The notes beneath the pieces are model-generated. The model made no database searches. It had not been told where the DNA came from and worked only from the letters and a program-made list of their open reading frames with translations. Positions 20,589 to 30,516 of a DNA stretch of 64,000 bases are shown piece by piece. The stretch comes from Xanthomonas sp. Leaf148 (GTDB lineage: Bacteria > Pseudomonadota > Gammaproteobacteria > Xanthomonadales > Xanthomonadaceae). Location of the stretch: positions 980,982-1,044,981 of the forward strand of contig NZ_LMOP01000008.1 of assembly GCF_001423585.1 (NCBI RefSeq), given 5' to 3'. The position numbers were made by a program, and so were the translations under genes. Position 1 is the stretch's first letter. Each line of letters opens with the position of its first letter.

Positions 20589-20721
20589 GGGAATCGGGAA
20601 TCGGGAATCGGGAATCGTAAAAGCAAGCGCTGCCGCCGCCTGTATATCCTGGGCGTTCGCGTGACCGGCCGATCCTTGCGAAGATGCTGCAACGAATCCC
20701 GAATGCCCAATCCCGACTCCC
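20589..20721. repeat. GGGAATC tandem repeat with opposing arm
   Basis: Four consecutive copies of the 7-mer GGGAATC (20589-20617) face a degenerate complementary arm of CCCGAAT/CCCAATC units at 20693-20721. RNA or single strands could therefore form a long imperfect stem across about 75 bp of loop. The right arm ends directly at the ATG of the next gene. The same motif family reappears at 24758-24812 and 42424-42570. Confidence 0.75.
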
Positions 20722-21660
20722 ATGACAAAAAAGATACCGCTGCTGATCGACACCGACCCGGGCGTGGATGACGCGCTGGCGCTGCTGATGGCCTTCAACG
20801 ACACCCGTCACGAGGTGGTTGGCCTGACCATCGCGGCCGGCAACGTGGGGCTGGAGCACACCGTGCGCAACGCCTTGAAGGTCTGCGAGGTCGCCGGCCG
20901 CGCGGATGTGCCGGTGTACGCCGGCTGCCCGCAGCCGCTGTTGCACCCCTCGGTCGATGCGGCGCACGTGCACGGCATCGATGGCTTCGGCGATGTCGGC
21001 CTGCCGGCGGCCAAGCGCAGCGCCGAGGCCGAGCATGCTGCGCTCGCCATCCTGCGCCTGTCGCACGACTACGCGGGCGAGCTGTTGCTGGTCGCCCTGG
21101 GCCCGCTGACCAATCTGGCCCTGGCGCTGACCCTGGACCCGAGCCTGCCGCAGCGCGTCGGCCGGCTGGTGGTGATGGGTGGGGCGTTGACCGGGCACGG
21201 CAACATCACGCCTGCCGCTGAATTCAACATCGGCTTCGACCCGGAGGCCGCACACATCGTGTTCCGTGGCTTCCCGCACTTCGACGTGGCCGACTGGGAA
21301 GCCACCATCGCGCACGGCCTGCTGCATCGCGATGTCGAGCAATGGCTGGCCGCCGATAGCGCTCGCGCCCGCTTCTACGAAGAAATCTCGCGCAAGACCC
21401 GCCTGTGGTCCGAAGACAGCCGCGGCGAGTACTGGTACGCCGCCGACGCACTGGCGATGGCGTTCGCCCTGCACCCGGACGGCGCCCAGCGTCTGGAGCA
21501 GCGCCCGGTGCATATCGAATTGTCCGGCACGCACACCCGCGGCATGACCCTGGTGGACTGGAACCGGCAGGGCGGCTCGCCCGACAATGCCAATCTGCTG
21601 CTGGAGTACGACCGCCAGCGGTTCTACGGCCTGGTCGGGGCGGCATTGGCGGGCGTCTAG
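20722..21660 (+). CDS. Inosine/uridine-preferring nucleoside hydrolase
   Basis: The 312-residue enzyme opens [20 protein letters not shown], the calcium-binding D-T-D-P-G-x-D-D signature of nucleoside N-ribohydrolases. It continues with [20 protein letters not shown] (the GGA and N-x-x-PxAEFN substrate region). The family cleaves the N-glycosidic bond of ribonucleosides to free base and ribose in salvage. The exact base preference cannot be read, so I give no gene symbol. The start is fixed by homology, but no Shine-Dalgarno is visible because the preceding 29 bp are repeat arm. Confidence 0.92.
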   Translation: MTKKIPLLIDTDPGVDDALALLMAFNDTRHEVVGLTIAAGNVGLEHTVRNALKVCEVAGRADVPVYAGCPQPLLHPSVDAAHVHGIDGFGDVGLPAAKRSAEAEHAALAILRLSHDYAGELLLVALGPLTNLALALTLDPSLPQRVGRLVVMGGALTGHGNITPAAEFNIGFDPEAAHIVFRGFPHFDVADWEATIAHGLLHRDVEQWLAADSARARFYEEISRKTRLWSEDSRGEYWYAADALAMAFALHPDGAQRLEQRPVHIELSGTHTRGMTLVDWNRQGGSPDNANLLLEYDRQRFYGLVGAALAGV

Positions 21661-21667
21661 GGCCAAC

Positions 21668-21697
21668 TTGCGCCGGGCGGATGCAGGCCGCTATAAT
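21668..21697 (+). promoter_or_regulatory. Sigma-70-like promoter of rpmE2
   Basis: TTGCGC at 21668-21673 and a perfect TATAAT at 21692-21697 are separated by 18 bp. The start codon of the L31 gene follows 34 bp later, fitting a short leader. Confidence 0.7.
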
Positions 21698-21731
21698 GAC
21701 CGGCTTATCCAGGCAGCCCGGCGCCAAGTCC

Positions 21732-21974
21732 ATGAAAGATAACGTGCATCCCAACTACAAAGACGTCGTCTTTCACGACGTGACGTCCGATTTCAAGATT
21801 CTGACCCGTTCCACCATGGGCTCGAAAGAGACCGTGAAGTGGGAAGACGGCCAGGAATATCCGCTGATCAAGGTGGAAATTTCCTCCGCGTCGCACCCGT
21901 TCTATACCGGCAAGCACAAGGTGATCGACACCGGCGGCCGTATCGACAAGTTCCAGAAGCGCTACGCGCGCTGA
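21732..21974 (+). CDS. rpmE2: 50S ribosomal protein L31 type B
   Basis: This 80-residue protein ([20 protein letters not shown], ending [18 protein letters not shown]) is L31 of the type B form. It contains no cysteine, so it lacks the CxxC zinc ligands of the type A form. In bacteria that carry both, type B replaces the zinc form under zinc limitation; whether a second L31 exists elsewhere here cannot be seen. A good promoter lies upstream and a strong intrinsic terminator downstream, so it is probably a single-gene transcription unit. An in-frame extension upstream of 21732 is ignored because the family starts at this Met. Confidence 0.95.
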   Translation: MKDNVHPNYKDVVFHDVTSDFKILTRSTMGSKETVKWEDGQEYPLIKVEISSASHPFYTGKHKVIDTGGRIDKFQKRYAR

Positions 21975-21997
21975 ACTTGCAGGACGGGCTGTACCGA

Positions 21998-22030
21998 CAA
22001 CGGCCGCGCATTGCGCGGCCGTTGTTTTTT
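21998..22030 (+). terminator. Intrinsic terminator after rpmE2
   Basis: CAACGGCCGCGC pairs perfectly with GCGCGGCCGTTG around an ATT loop and is followed by a run of six T residues. Confidence 0.92.
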
Positions 22031-22203
22031 GGGGCGTGGGCGCTTCGTTTGCGTGGTCCCGACAGGTGCGTCTACGACTTCTGTCCAAGCGACGGCCAAA
22101 ATGCTGCTGTGCGATAATGACGTGATCCGAGGCGATGCCTTGGACTTCCATCACGTGCCTGCCCATGTGGGATCAGGCGCCTTCCACTGAAGGAGCGTAC
22201 ACA

Positions 22204-23493
22204 GTGTCCGATCTTGATCAGGTCACGCTCAACGCCGGCGACAAGTCGGTTGTTCTGCCGGTTCTCAAGCCCACGTTGGGCAATGATTGCGTCGATATTT
22301 CCAAGCTGACCAAAGAAACCGGTCTGTTCACCTACGACTCGGGCTTTACCGCCACCGCCAGTTGCAAGTCGGCCATCACCTATATCGATGGCGACAACGG
22401 CGTGTTGTTGTACCGCGGCTATCCGATCGAACAGCTCGCCGAGAAGTCCAGCTTCCTGGAAGTTTCGTACCTGCTGATGAACGGCGAACTGCCCACGGCG
22501 GACGAATTCAAGAAGTTCGACCACGAAGTGACGCATCACACGATGATGCACGAGTCGCTGAAGAACTTCCTCGGCGGTTTCCGCCACGATGCGCACCCGA
22601 TGGCCATGCTGGCCGGTTCGGTCGCCTCGCTGTCGGCGTTCTACCACGACACCCTGGACCTCAACGATCCGGAGCAGCGCCGTCAGGCCGCCATCCGTCT
22701 GATCGCCAAGGTGCCGACCCTGGCGGCTGCGGCGTATCGTTACTCGATCGGCTGGCCGATCCGCTATCCGCGCAACAATCTGAACTACGTCGACCGCTTC
22801 CTGCACATGATGTTCGAAGTGCCGAGCGAGCCGCTGGAGATCAACCCGGTTGTCGCCAAGGCGCTGGACCTGCTGTTCATTCTGCACGCCGATCACGAGC
22901 AGAATGCCTCGACCTCGACCGTGCGTCTGGTCGGTTCGACCGGTGCCAATCCGTATGCGTCGGTCGCTGCCGGCATCACCGCACTGTGGGGCCCGGCACA
23001 CGGCGGCGCCAACGAAGCGGTGTTGAAGATGCTCGAAGAAATCGGCACTGCCGATAACGTCGAGTCGGCCGTGGCCAAGGCCAAGGACAAGAACTCCTCG
23101 TTCCGTCTGATGGGCTTCGGTCATCGCGTCTACAAGAATTTCGACCCGCGCGCCAAGATCATCCGCGAGATGACCCACAAGGTGCTGGGTGAGCTGGGCG
23201 TCAACGATCCGCTGCTGGAAGTGGCATTGAAGCTGGAAGAAGCCGCATTGAAGGACGACTACTTCGTGCAGCGCAAGCTGTATCCGAACGTCGACTTCTA
23301 TTCGGGCCTGATCTACAAGGCGCTCAATATCCCGGTGGAAATGTTCACCGTGATGTTTGCCATCGCGCGCACCGCCGGTTGGGTGTCGCATTGGCTGGAG
23401 CAGCAGGTCGACCCGGAAATGAAGATCGGCCGTCCGCGCCAGATCTACACCGGCTACGACAAGCGCGACTACACCGACAGCGCCAAGCGTTAA
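22204..23493 (+). CDS. gltA: Citrate synthase (type II)
   Basis: The 429-residue enzyme has the catalytic residues in context: [14 protein letters not shown] (His), [16 protein letters not shown] (His and Arg) and [13 protein letters not shown] (Asp). Its length fits hexameric, NADH-regulated type II enzymes of gammaproteobacteria. It condenses oxaloacetate with acetyl-CoA to open the TCA cycle. The frame is open to 22135, but AAGGAG at 22190-22195 is correctly spaced from a GTG at 22204, and the known N-terminus begins there. A GATAAT at 22113-22118 is a plausible -10. A terminator follows at 23521. Confidence 0.96.
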   Translation: MSDLDQVTLNAGDKSVVLPVLKPTLGNDCVDISKLTKETGLFTYDSGFTATASCKSAITYIDGDNGVLLYRGYPIEQLAEKSSFLEVSYLLMNGELPTADEFKKFDHEVTHHTMMHESLKNFLGGFRHDAHPMAMLAGSVASLSAFYHDTLDLNDPEQRRQAAIRLIAKVPTLAAAAYRYSIGWPIRYPRNNLNYVDRFLHMMFEVPSEPLEINPVVAKALDLLFILHADHEQNASTSTVRLVGSTGANPYASVAAGITALWGPAHGGANEAVLKMLEEIGTADNVESAVAKAKDKNSSFRLMGFGHRVYKNFDPRAKIIREMTHKVLGELGVNDPLLEVALKLEEAALKDDYFVQRKLYPNVDFYSGLIYKALNIPVEMFTVMFAIARTAGWVSHWLEQQVDPEMKIGRPRQIYTGYDKRDYTDSAKR

Positions 23494-23520
23494 TCGGCTC
23501 AAAGTCGTCTGCGTAAACGA

Positions 23521-23545
23521 ACGCCCCGCACTTGCGGGGCGTTTT
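23521..23545 (+). terminator. Intrinsic terminator after gltA
   Basis: ACGCCCCGC and GCGGGGCGT form a 9-bp stem with a short loop, followed by TTTTCGTT. Confidence 0.9.
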
Positions 23546-23664
23546 CGTTGTGGCCTGGTGCGTTTAGTGGAACAGGGCGCGCTTGCCAAGAAGGGCTGGA
23601 AAAACGTAGCGCGCAATCTTTCGGGTGAGTGCTGATGGCGCGCTCAGCAATGGAGTGCGTGCGC

Positions 23665-24312
23665 TCAGTCCCGCTGCTGGTAGGCGGCACTCTCCTGTTC
23701 GGCAAGCAACTGCCGCAGCTGTGCAGCCGAGGCGCGTGGCATCGGTTTTTCGTCCAGCTGCGACAGCGGCGCCTGGCGCAGGGCGTCGTAAGGCAGCACG
23801 GTCAGGTCGAAGGTCAGTTCCTCGGCACTGAACAGCCAGACCGGGAAGTCGCCGTTACGCTCGCGGTCCAGTCGCAGACGGCGCGTGCGCGCCTCGGCAG
23901 GGATGCGGTGTTCTTCCAGAAACCGCTGCACCGCGTCCGGATCGTCGCTGTGCAGCTGCAGTTGTACCGGGGCGTTCGCATCGGCGGTGCCATCCAGGAC
24001 CGGGCCGGTCAGCCGCGGCTGGAATGGGCGGAGAAAATCCAGCGCACGCAAGGCGGCTTCTCGGCGTTGACGCAACCGCGCTGCGTGGTCTGGCCCGGCG
24101 AACAGACGTTGGTACTCGCGCAGTGCGTCTTCGATCTCGCGATTGCGCGGCAGCGATGCGTCGTCATGGATGCCGAGCCGGCTGGCAGCCTTGAGCTTGG
24201 CCTGGTGGAAGTCGCGGATACCGCCTTCTGCCATCAATCTGGCGGCCTCGTGGGCGAGCCGATGACGGCGTTCTCGGGTGCGCGTATCGGCGTGTTGGCG
24301 TGCGTGATGCAT
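23665..24312 (-). CDS. Conserved-looking protein of unknown function
   Basis: This 215-residue protein is strongly charged and mostly helical, with an Arg-rich N-terminus (HARQHADTRTRERRHRLAHE). A central beta-prone segment reads PVQLQLHSDDPDAVQRFLEE, and the C-terminal half holds WLFSAEELTFDLTVLPYDAL. The last phrase resembles linker text seen in small nucleotidyltransferase-like or regulatory proteins, but I cannot place it in a family. Codon usage looks like its neighbours, and no longer competing frame covers it, so it is probably a real gene. There is no signal peptide or membrane segment, so it should be cytoplasmic. It converges with gltA. Confidence 0.7.
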   Translation of the reverse strand: MHHARQHADTRTRERRHRLAHEAARLMAEGGIRDFHQAKLKAASRLGIHDDASLPRNREIEDALREYQRLFAGPDHAARLRQRREAALRALDFLRPFQPRLTGPVLDGTADANAPVQLQLHSDDPDAVQRFLEEHRIPAEARTRRLRLDRERNGDFPVWLFSAEELTFDLTVLPYDALRQAPLSQLDEKPMPRASAAQLRQLLAEQESAAYQQRD

Positions 24313-24816
24313 GACCGGGCTCCCCTGATGAACCTGAGCTCGACTCTACAACAGCCGCATGAAAACGTGGCGAATGCTTCCCGGCCCCTCCGAGGAAGCG
24401 ATCGCGTAGCAGCGCGATGCCGATACCTTGCGTGTCGGAGGGCACGGCCGCGGCTTCGGGAGGAGGGTATCAACCGGTGAGATGCAGGCGCTGCCGCGCC
24501 GGCAACCAGGCCTGCAGCGAGTCGCGATAGTGCGTGGTCGAACAGCTGCTGGCCTTGCCGGCTCGCGCAAAAGATCGGTCCGGGCAGTGCGTTGGCGACC
24601 GGGCTGGTGCGTAGCAAGGGACAGTGTGTAGCGTCGCCGGCTATGTCCGCCCAGCCAGGACTGGTAACTAAGCAGCGCGTCGCGCCCTGCTCCAGCGCCA
24701 CTCACGGGTGACTCGTGCAGCTTGAGCTACTTACCCAAAAATGTGCGCCCAAAAAAATGGGGAACCGGACAGCCACGCCGTCACGATTCCCCACTCACGA
24801 TTCCCGATCCCCGCCG
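24313..24816. other. Gene-poor interval between the unknown gene and mrcA
   Basis: No gene is supported in these 504 bp. Short open frames on the minus strand have protein-like fragments but no consistent start or ribosome binding site, so a decayed gene is possible. The right end (24758-24812) carries the GGGAATC/GATTCCC repeat. Confidence 0.5.
24758..24812. repeat. GATTCCC-type repeat arm
   Basis: ATGGGGAACC on the left faces GATTCCCCACTCACGATTCC and CGATCCCC on the right. It is the same motif family as 20589-20721 and ends five bases from the mrcA stop codon. Confidence 0.6.
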
Positions 24817-27246
24817 TCAGAAGATATCGAAGGCCTTCTCGTCTTGCTGTTCCTGCAGGCCGTAGTCGTAATCCTGCAGGCGATCCAGATCTTCGTTCTT
24901 GACCCATTCGACCGCGCCATTGATGGTGGCCTGGGTCATGCCCTCGGGCGGGTCGTTGGCGGCGATCGGCTTGTCCTTCAGTGCCACGCGCATGTAGTCG
25001 ATCCAGATCGGCAGTGCGGCCTTGCCGCCGTACTCGCGATAGCCCAACGAACGGAAGTCATCGCGGCCCACCCACACGGTGGTGGCGTACGGGCCGCCGA
25101 AGCCGGAGAACCAGGCATCGCGGTGATCGTTGGTCGAGCCGGTCTTGCCGCCTACGTCTTCGCGTCCCAGCACTTTGGCCGCCGTGCCGGTGCCACGCTG
25201 GACTACGTCGCGCATCATCGACACCAGCTGGTAAGCGGTGCGCGCATCGATGGCGCGCGGTGCGATCTTGGTTTCGGCGATTGCCGCTGGCGCGGTTTCT
25301 GCTGGCGTCGGTGCTGCATCGGCAGCCGGAGCCGCGGGCGGCGTGGCCGGCGCCTGCGCGCCGAAGTTGAACCCGTCCACTACCTGGCTCACCGGCGCGG
25401 CGGTGCCGCCCTGCAACGCGCAGGTGCGGCAGGCCACCGCCGGCACTTCCTTGAACACCACATTGCCGTCGCGATCTTTCACCTCGTCCACGATCCAGGT
25501 GTCCACGCGCGAGCCGCCATTGGCGAACACTGCGTAGCCGCGCGCCACCGACAGCGGCGTCAGCGACGCGGTGCCCAGCGACATCGACAGGTTGGGCGGC
25601 AACTCGGCTTCCTGGAAACCGAACTGACTGATGTATTTACGTGCAAAGTCGACGCCGATCGCATCCAGCAGGCGCACCGACACCAGGTTGCGCGATTGCA
25701 CCAGCGCCTCGCGCAGACGCATCGGGCCGCGGAAGCCGCCGCCGTCGTTCTGCGGCGACCAGGTCTTGCCGCGACGATCGCGGAACACCACCGGCGCATC
25801 CAGTACGATCGAGGCCGGGTTGAAGCCTTTTTCGAACGCCGAGGCATACACGAAAGGCTTGAAACTGGAGCCGGGCTGGCGCCGCGCCTGGGTGGCACGA
25901 TTGAACTTGTTGCCGGCAAAGCTGAAGCCGCCGACCAGGGCGCGCAGTGCGCCGCTGTTGGCATCCAGCGACACCAGCGCCGCCTGGCCACGCGGCAGCT
26001 GGTCGATGATCCATTCGCCGTCCTTCTCGCCGGCACGGATGCGGGTCAGGTCGCCGCGCGTCAGCAACTTGGCCGGTGTCTTGTTGGTCCAGCGGCTGGC
26101 GCTGGCCGGCAGGGTCAGCTCGGTCTTGTCGCTCTGCACGACGGTGACGCCGCCGTCGGCATTGGTGCGCGCCACGATCACTGCGCGCAGGCCGCCCTGA
26201 GTAAACACGCCCGACAGATGCTTGGCCAATGCCGGCGCATCCGCATCGGCGGCAACATCGAAATGCTGCTCCACACCGTGCCAGCCGTGGCGGTGGTCGT
26301 ACAGGCGCAGGCCTTCGCTGATCGCAGCATCGGCACCGGTCTGCAAGGTGGAATCGATGGTGGTGGTGACGTGGTAACCCTTGTTGAGCACATCGCCGCC
26401 GTATTTGGCGATCATCTCCTGGCGCACCAGCTCGGCCACGTACGGGGCGTACACCTCGACAGGCGGCTCGTGCGGCTTGGCGTGCATCGGCACCGCCTTG
26501 GCGGCGTCGGACTCGGCCTGGGTCACGAAGCCCAGGTCGGCCATGCGCTGCAGCACGTAGTAGTCGCGGCGTTCGCGCGCGCGCTCGGGGTTGCTGATCG
26601 GGTTGCCGCTGGACGGGAACTTGGGGATACCGGCCAGCGAGGCCATCTCGTCCAGGCTCAACTCGCTCATCTTCTTGCCGTAGTAGTACTCGGCGGCGGC
26701 ACCGACGCCATAGGCGCGGTTGCCGAAGAAGCTCTTGTTGAGATACAGCTCGAAGATCTCGTCCTTGCTCAGCTCGCTCTCGATCTTGCGCGCCAGCAGG
26801 ATCTCCGCCAGCTTGCGGGTGTAGCTGTATTCGGAACTGAGGAAGAACTGCCGCGCCACCTGCTGGGTGATGGTCGAGCCGCCCGGCACGCGCTTGGCGT
26901 CGGTGCTGGCCAGCAGCCACACTGCGCGGGCGATGCCCTTGTAGTCCACGCCTCCGTGCTCGTAGAAACGCGCGTCCTCGGTCGCCAGGAAGGCCTGCTT
27001 CAAGCGCAGCGGCACGTCCTTCATCTGGATCGGGTAGCGCCGGGTCTCGCCATAGACGGCCATCAGCCGGCCGTCGCTGGAGTAGACGTACATCGGCTCC
27101 TGCAGCTCGACCTGCTTGAGCGACTGCACGTCCGGCAACTTCGAGGAAATGGCGTAATACAGGCCGCCGGCAGCAATAGCGCCGAGCAGTGCGAGCACAA
27201 CGAGCGTGGCCAGGATCCAGCCCAGCCAACGGCGAATACGGGGCAT
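24817..27246 (-). CDS. mrcA: Penicillin-binding protein 1A
   Basis: The 809-residue class A PBP has an N-terminal membrane anchor (residues 6-30). The glycosyltransferase domain carries [17 protein letters not shown], with the catalytic Glu, and [16 protein letters not shown]. The transpeptidase domain has [13 protein letters not shown] (SxxK), SRNLVS (SxN) and GGKTGSTND (KTG). It polymerises and crosslinks peptidoglycan in the periplasm. Homology starts at the ATG at 27246, although the frame is open to 27351. An unusual Pro/Ala-rich insert with a Cys pair (residues about 600-670) lies between the SxN and KTG motifs. A TATACT near 27281-27286 on the minus strand is the likely -10. It is divergent from pilM, the usual arrangement in pseudomonads and xanthomonads. 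Confidence 0.95.
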   Translation of the reverse strand: MPRIRRWLGWILATLVVLALLGAIAAGGLYYAISSKLPDVQSLKQVELQEPMYVYSSDGRLMAVYGETRRYPIQMKDVPLRLKQAFLATEDARFYEHGGVDYKGIARAVWLLASTDAKRVPGGSTITQQVARQFFLSSEYSYTRKLAEILLARKIESELSKDEIFELYLNKSFFGNRAYGVGAAAEYYYGKKMSELSLDEMASLAGIPKFPSSGNPISNPERARERRDYYVLQRMADLGFVTQAESDAAKAVPMHAKPHEPPVEVYAPYVAELVRQEMIAKYGGDVLNKGYHVTTTIDSTLQTGADAAISEGLRLYDHRHGWHGVEQHFDVAADADAPALAKHLSGVFTQGGLRAVIVARTNADGGVTVVQSDKTELTLPASASRWTNKTPAKLLTRGDLTRIRAGEKDGEWIIDQLPRGQAALVSLDANSGALRALVGGFSFAGNKFNRATQARRQPGSSFKPFVYASAFEKGFNPASIVLDAPVVFRDRRGKTWSPQNDGGGFRGPMRLREALVQSRNLVSVRLLDAIGVDFARKYISQFGFQEAELPPNLSMSLGTASLTPLSVARGYAVFANGGSRVDTWIVDEVKDRDGNVVFKEVPAVACRTCALQGGTAAPVSQVVDGFNFGAQAPATPPAAPAADAAPTPAETAPAAIAETKIAPRAIDARTAYQLVSMMRDVVQRGTGTAAKVLGREDVGGKTGSTNDHRDAWFSGFGGPYATTVWVGRDDFRSLGYREYGGKAALPIWIDYMRVALKDKPIAANDPPEGMTQATINGAVEWVKNEDLDRLQDYDYGLQEQQDEKAFDIF

Positions 27247-27384
27247 GTAAGAGAGATTCCGATTGCAGATTTCTTGGCCACAGAGTATAGATGACGCCGA
27301 GTTTGGCTGGGGCCGAACTCTGGGGATCGCAGAAGACAGCACTGGGGTCACGTTCGCGAGGTCATTGCCTGGCGCGTGAAGGGC

Positions 27385-28519
<1,135 letters not shown>

Positions 28520-28520
<1 letters not shown>

Positions 28521-29305
28521 TGGCAAGAATCAATCTATTGCCCTGGCGCGCCGAGCGCCGGAAGGCGCGCGAGCGTGAGTTCTATTCCATGCTGGGCTTC
28601 GCCGCGTTGGGCGGCGTGTTGTTGTCGGCGCTGATCTGGTTCTACTACGACGGGCAGATCAGTGGGCAGACCGAGCGCAATGCGTTCCTGACCGCCGAGA
28701 TCGACAAGGTCAAGGCGCAGAACGAAGAGATCAAGGAACTCGACAAGAAAAAGGACCGTCTGCTCGCCCGCAAGAAGGTGATCGAAGAACTGCAGGCCAA
28801 CCGCTCGCAGATGGTGCACCTGTTCGATTCGCTGGTCCGCACCATTCCCGATGGCGTGGCGCTGACCAACATCAAGCAGGACGGCGACATCCTGACCCTG
28901 GAAGGTCGCTCGCAGTCCAATGCGCGCGTCAGTGCGTACATGCGCAATCTGGAAGGCTCGGGCTGGATGACCAATCCGGACCTGTCGATCATCGAGGCCA
29001 AGAGCCAGGACAAGGCGGCGGGCCAGCCTGCGGCTTCGTCGATGGACACCAAGGCGTTGCCGTACGTGTTCACGCTGAAGGTCAAGCTGGCCAACCCGAA
29101 CGAGACTGACAAGAACGGCGCCGCGCCCGCGGTGGTGGATCCGGCTGCGCCGGGTACTGCCGCACCAGGTGCAACGCCGGCCGGTACGACGCCTGCTGCT
29201 CCGGCAGCGGCGCCTGCGCCAGCAACGCCGCCGAGCGCACCTGCAGCTGCACCGCAGGCAGCGCCGGCGCCTGCCAATCGGCCGCAGGAGGGGGCGGCGT
29301 CATGA
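28520..29305 (+). CDS. pilN: Type IV pilus inner-membrane protein PilN
   Basis: The 261-residue protein begins MARINLLPWRAERR; INLLPWR is the conserved peptide that docks into PilM. A single transmembrane helix follows (about residues 22-42), then a coiled coil rich in K and E (NEEIKELDKKKDRLLARKKV) and a ferredoxin-like periplasmic domain. From about residue 195 the protein continues as an Ala/Pro-rich tail that is longer than in most PilN proteins. PilN forms heterodimers with PilO in the periplasm. The start overlaps the pilM stop by one base, and the stop overlaps pilO. Confidence 0.94.
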
Positions 29306-29967
29306 GTAAGAAATCATTCAAGCTCAGCGATCTGGACTTCAACAACATCGGCGGTTGGCCGCAGCAGGCGCGCATCGTGTTCTGTGTGCTGGTCGGGCTG
29401 TTCATCATGGTGTTGGCCTGGTTCCTGTTGATCAGCAGCAAACGCGATGAACTGGAAGGACTGGAAGGCACCGAATCCCAGCTGCGCACCGAGTTCGAGA
29501 CCCAGCAGGGGCGGGCGGTGAATCTGGAGCCGCTCAAACAGCAGCTCGCGCAGATGGAACAGGTGCTGCAGCAGATGCTGCGTCAGCTGCCCAGCAAGAC
29601 CGAAATGCCGGATCTGATCATCGACATTTCGCAGACCGCGCTGTCCAGCGGCTTGTCGAACGAGTTGTTCCAGCCTGGTCCGGAATCGCCGAAGGAGTTC
29701 TACGCCGAGAAGCCGATCGCTCTGCGCATGGTGGGCAGCTACCACCAGTTCGGTGCCTTCGTCAGCGGCGTGGCCTCGCTGCCGCGCGTGGTGATCCTGA
29801 CCATGCACGACATCAACCTCAAGCCCAGGGATGCCAAGGCCGGCATCACGCCGCGCGGTGCACTGGAGCTGTCCGGCACGGTCAAGACCTATCGTTATCT
29901 AGACGATGAGGAAATGGCCGTGCAGGAGAAGGCTGCGGCCGACGCTGCGAAGAAGGGCGGCCAATGA
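29302..29967 (+). CDS. pilO: Type IV pilus inner-membrane protein PilO
   Basis: The 221-residue protein has one N-terminal transmembrane helix (about residues 24-46, RIVFCVLVGLFIMVLAWFLL), then a coiled coil (ELEGLEGTESQLRTEFETQQ) and a ferredoxin-like periplasmic domain. It ends with YRYLDDEE and an Ala/Lys tail. PilO pairs with PilN and contacts PilP, forming the inner-membrane alignment complex. It overlaps pilN by four bases (ATGAG) and pilP by four bases (ATGACC), so translation of the operon is tightly coupled. Confidence 0.94.
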   Translation: MSKKSFKLSDLDFNNIGGWPQQARIVFCVLVGLFIMVLAWFLLISSKRDELEGLEGTESQLRTEFETQQGRAVNLEPLKQQLAQMEQVLQQMLRQLPSKTEMPDLIIDISQTALSSGLSNELFQPGPESPKEFYAEKPIALRMVGSYHQFGAFVSGVASLPRVVILTMHDINLKPRDAKAGITPRGALELSGTVKTYRYLDDEEMAVQEKAAADAAKKGGQ

Positions 29968-30497
29968 CCATGAAATTGCTCAAGATATTGTCCTGCGTGG
30001 CGCTAATTGCAGTATTGCCGGCGTGTACGCGTGGCGTGACCAGCACGCCCGGCGATGCGCCGAATCTAGATGCCTGGGTGGCCGAAGTGCGTGCGCGTCC
30101 TGCGCCACCGCTGGAGCCGCTGCCGGTGATGCAGCAGTTCGAGACATTCGAATACGCAGCACAAGTGATGCGCGACCCGTTCAGCGATGCGTGGGTGACT
30201 GCGGAAGGCAGCAATGGCACGCGGCCCGATCCGAACCGGCGCAAGGAACCGTTGGAAGCCTTCCCGCTCGACGCCCTCGACATGGTGGGGACCATTGGAG
30301 GCGGCTCGGGTCTGATCGCGCTGGTGATGGCACCGGACAAGGTGACGTACCGGGTGCGGCCGGGTGTGTATCTGGGACAGAGCGATGGCCGGGTAACCGG
30401 GGTCTACGAAGACCGCATCGAGCTGATTGAACTTGTGCCGGACGGTGCGGGTGGATGGCTTGAACGGCCGGCCGCACTCGCATTGGATGATCAATAA
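29964..30497 (+). CDS. pilP: Type IV pilus lipoprotein PilP
   Basis: The 177-residue protein has a lipoprotein signal with lipobox LPAC (Cys 21). A disordered Pro-rich stretch follows, and then the beta-sandwich HR domain of PilP (PLEAFPLDALDMVGTIGGGS, YRVRPGVYLGQSDGRVTGVY). It sits at the inner-membrane face of the periplasm and connects PilNO to the N-domains of the PilQ secretin. An alternative start at the second ATG (29970) would shorten it by two residues. The short pilP-pilQ gap (19 bp) holds AGGGGAT. Confidence 0.93.
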   Translation: MTMKLLKILSCVALIAVLPACTRGVTSTPGDAPNLDAWVAEVRARPAPPLEPLPVMQQFETFEYAAQVMRDPFSDAWVTAEGSNGTRPDPNRRKEPLEAFPLDALDMVGTIGGGSGLIALVMAPDKVTYRVRPGVYLGQSDGRVTGVYEDRIELIELVPDGAGGWLERPAALALDDQ

Positions 30498-30516
30498 AGT
30501 GATAGGGGATAGCACG

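Noticed and set aside
24715..27294. Very long open frame (about 859 codons) antisense to PBP1A
   Set aside because: High-GC genes commonly leave one antisense frame open. Its translation is rich in His, Arg and Gly without domains, and the opposite strand has a clear PBP1A.
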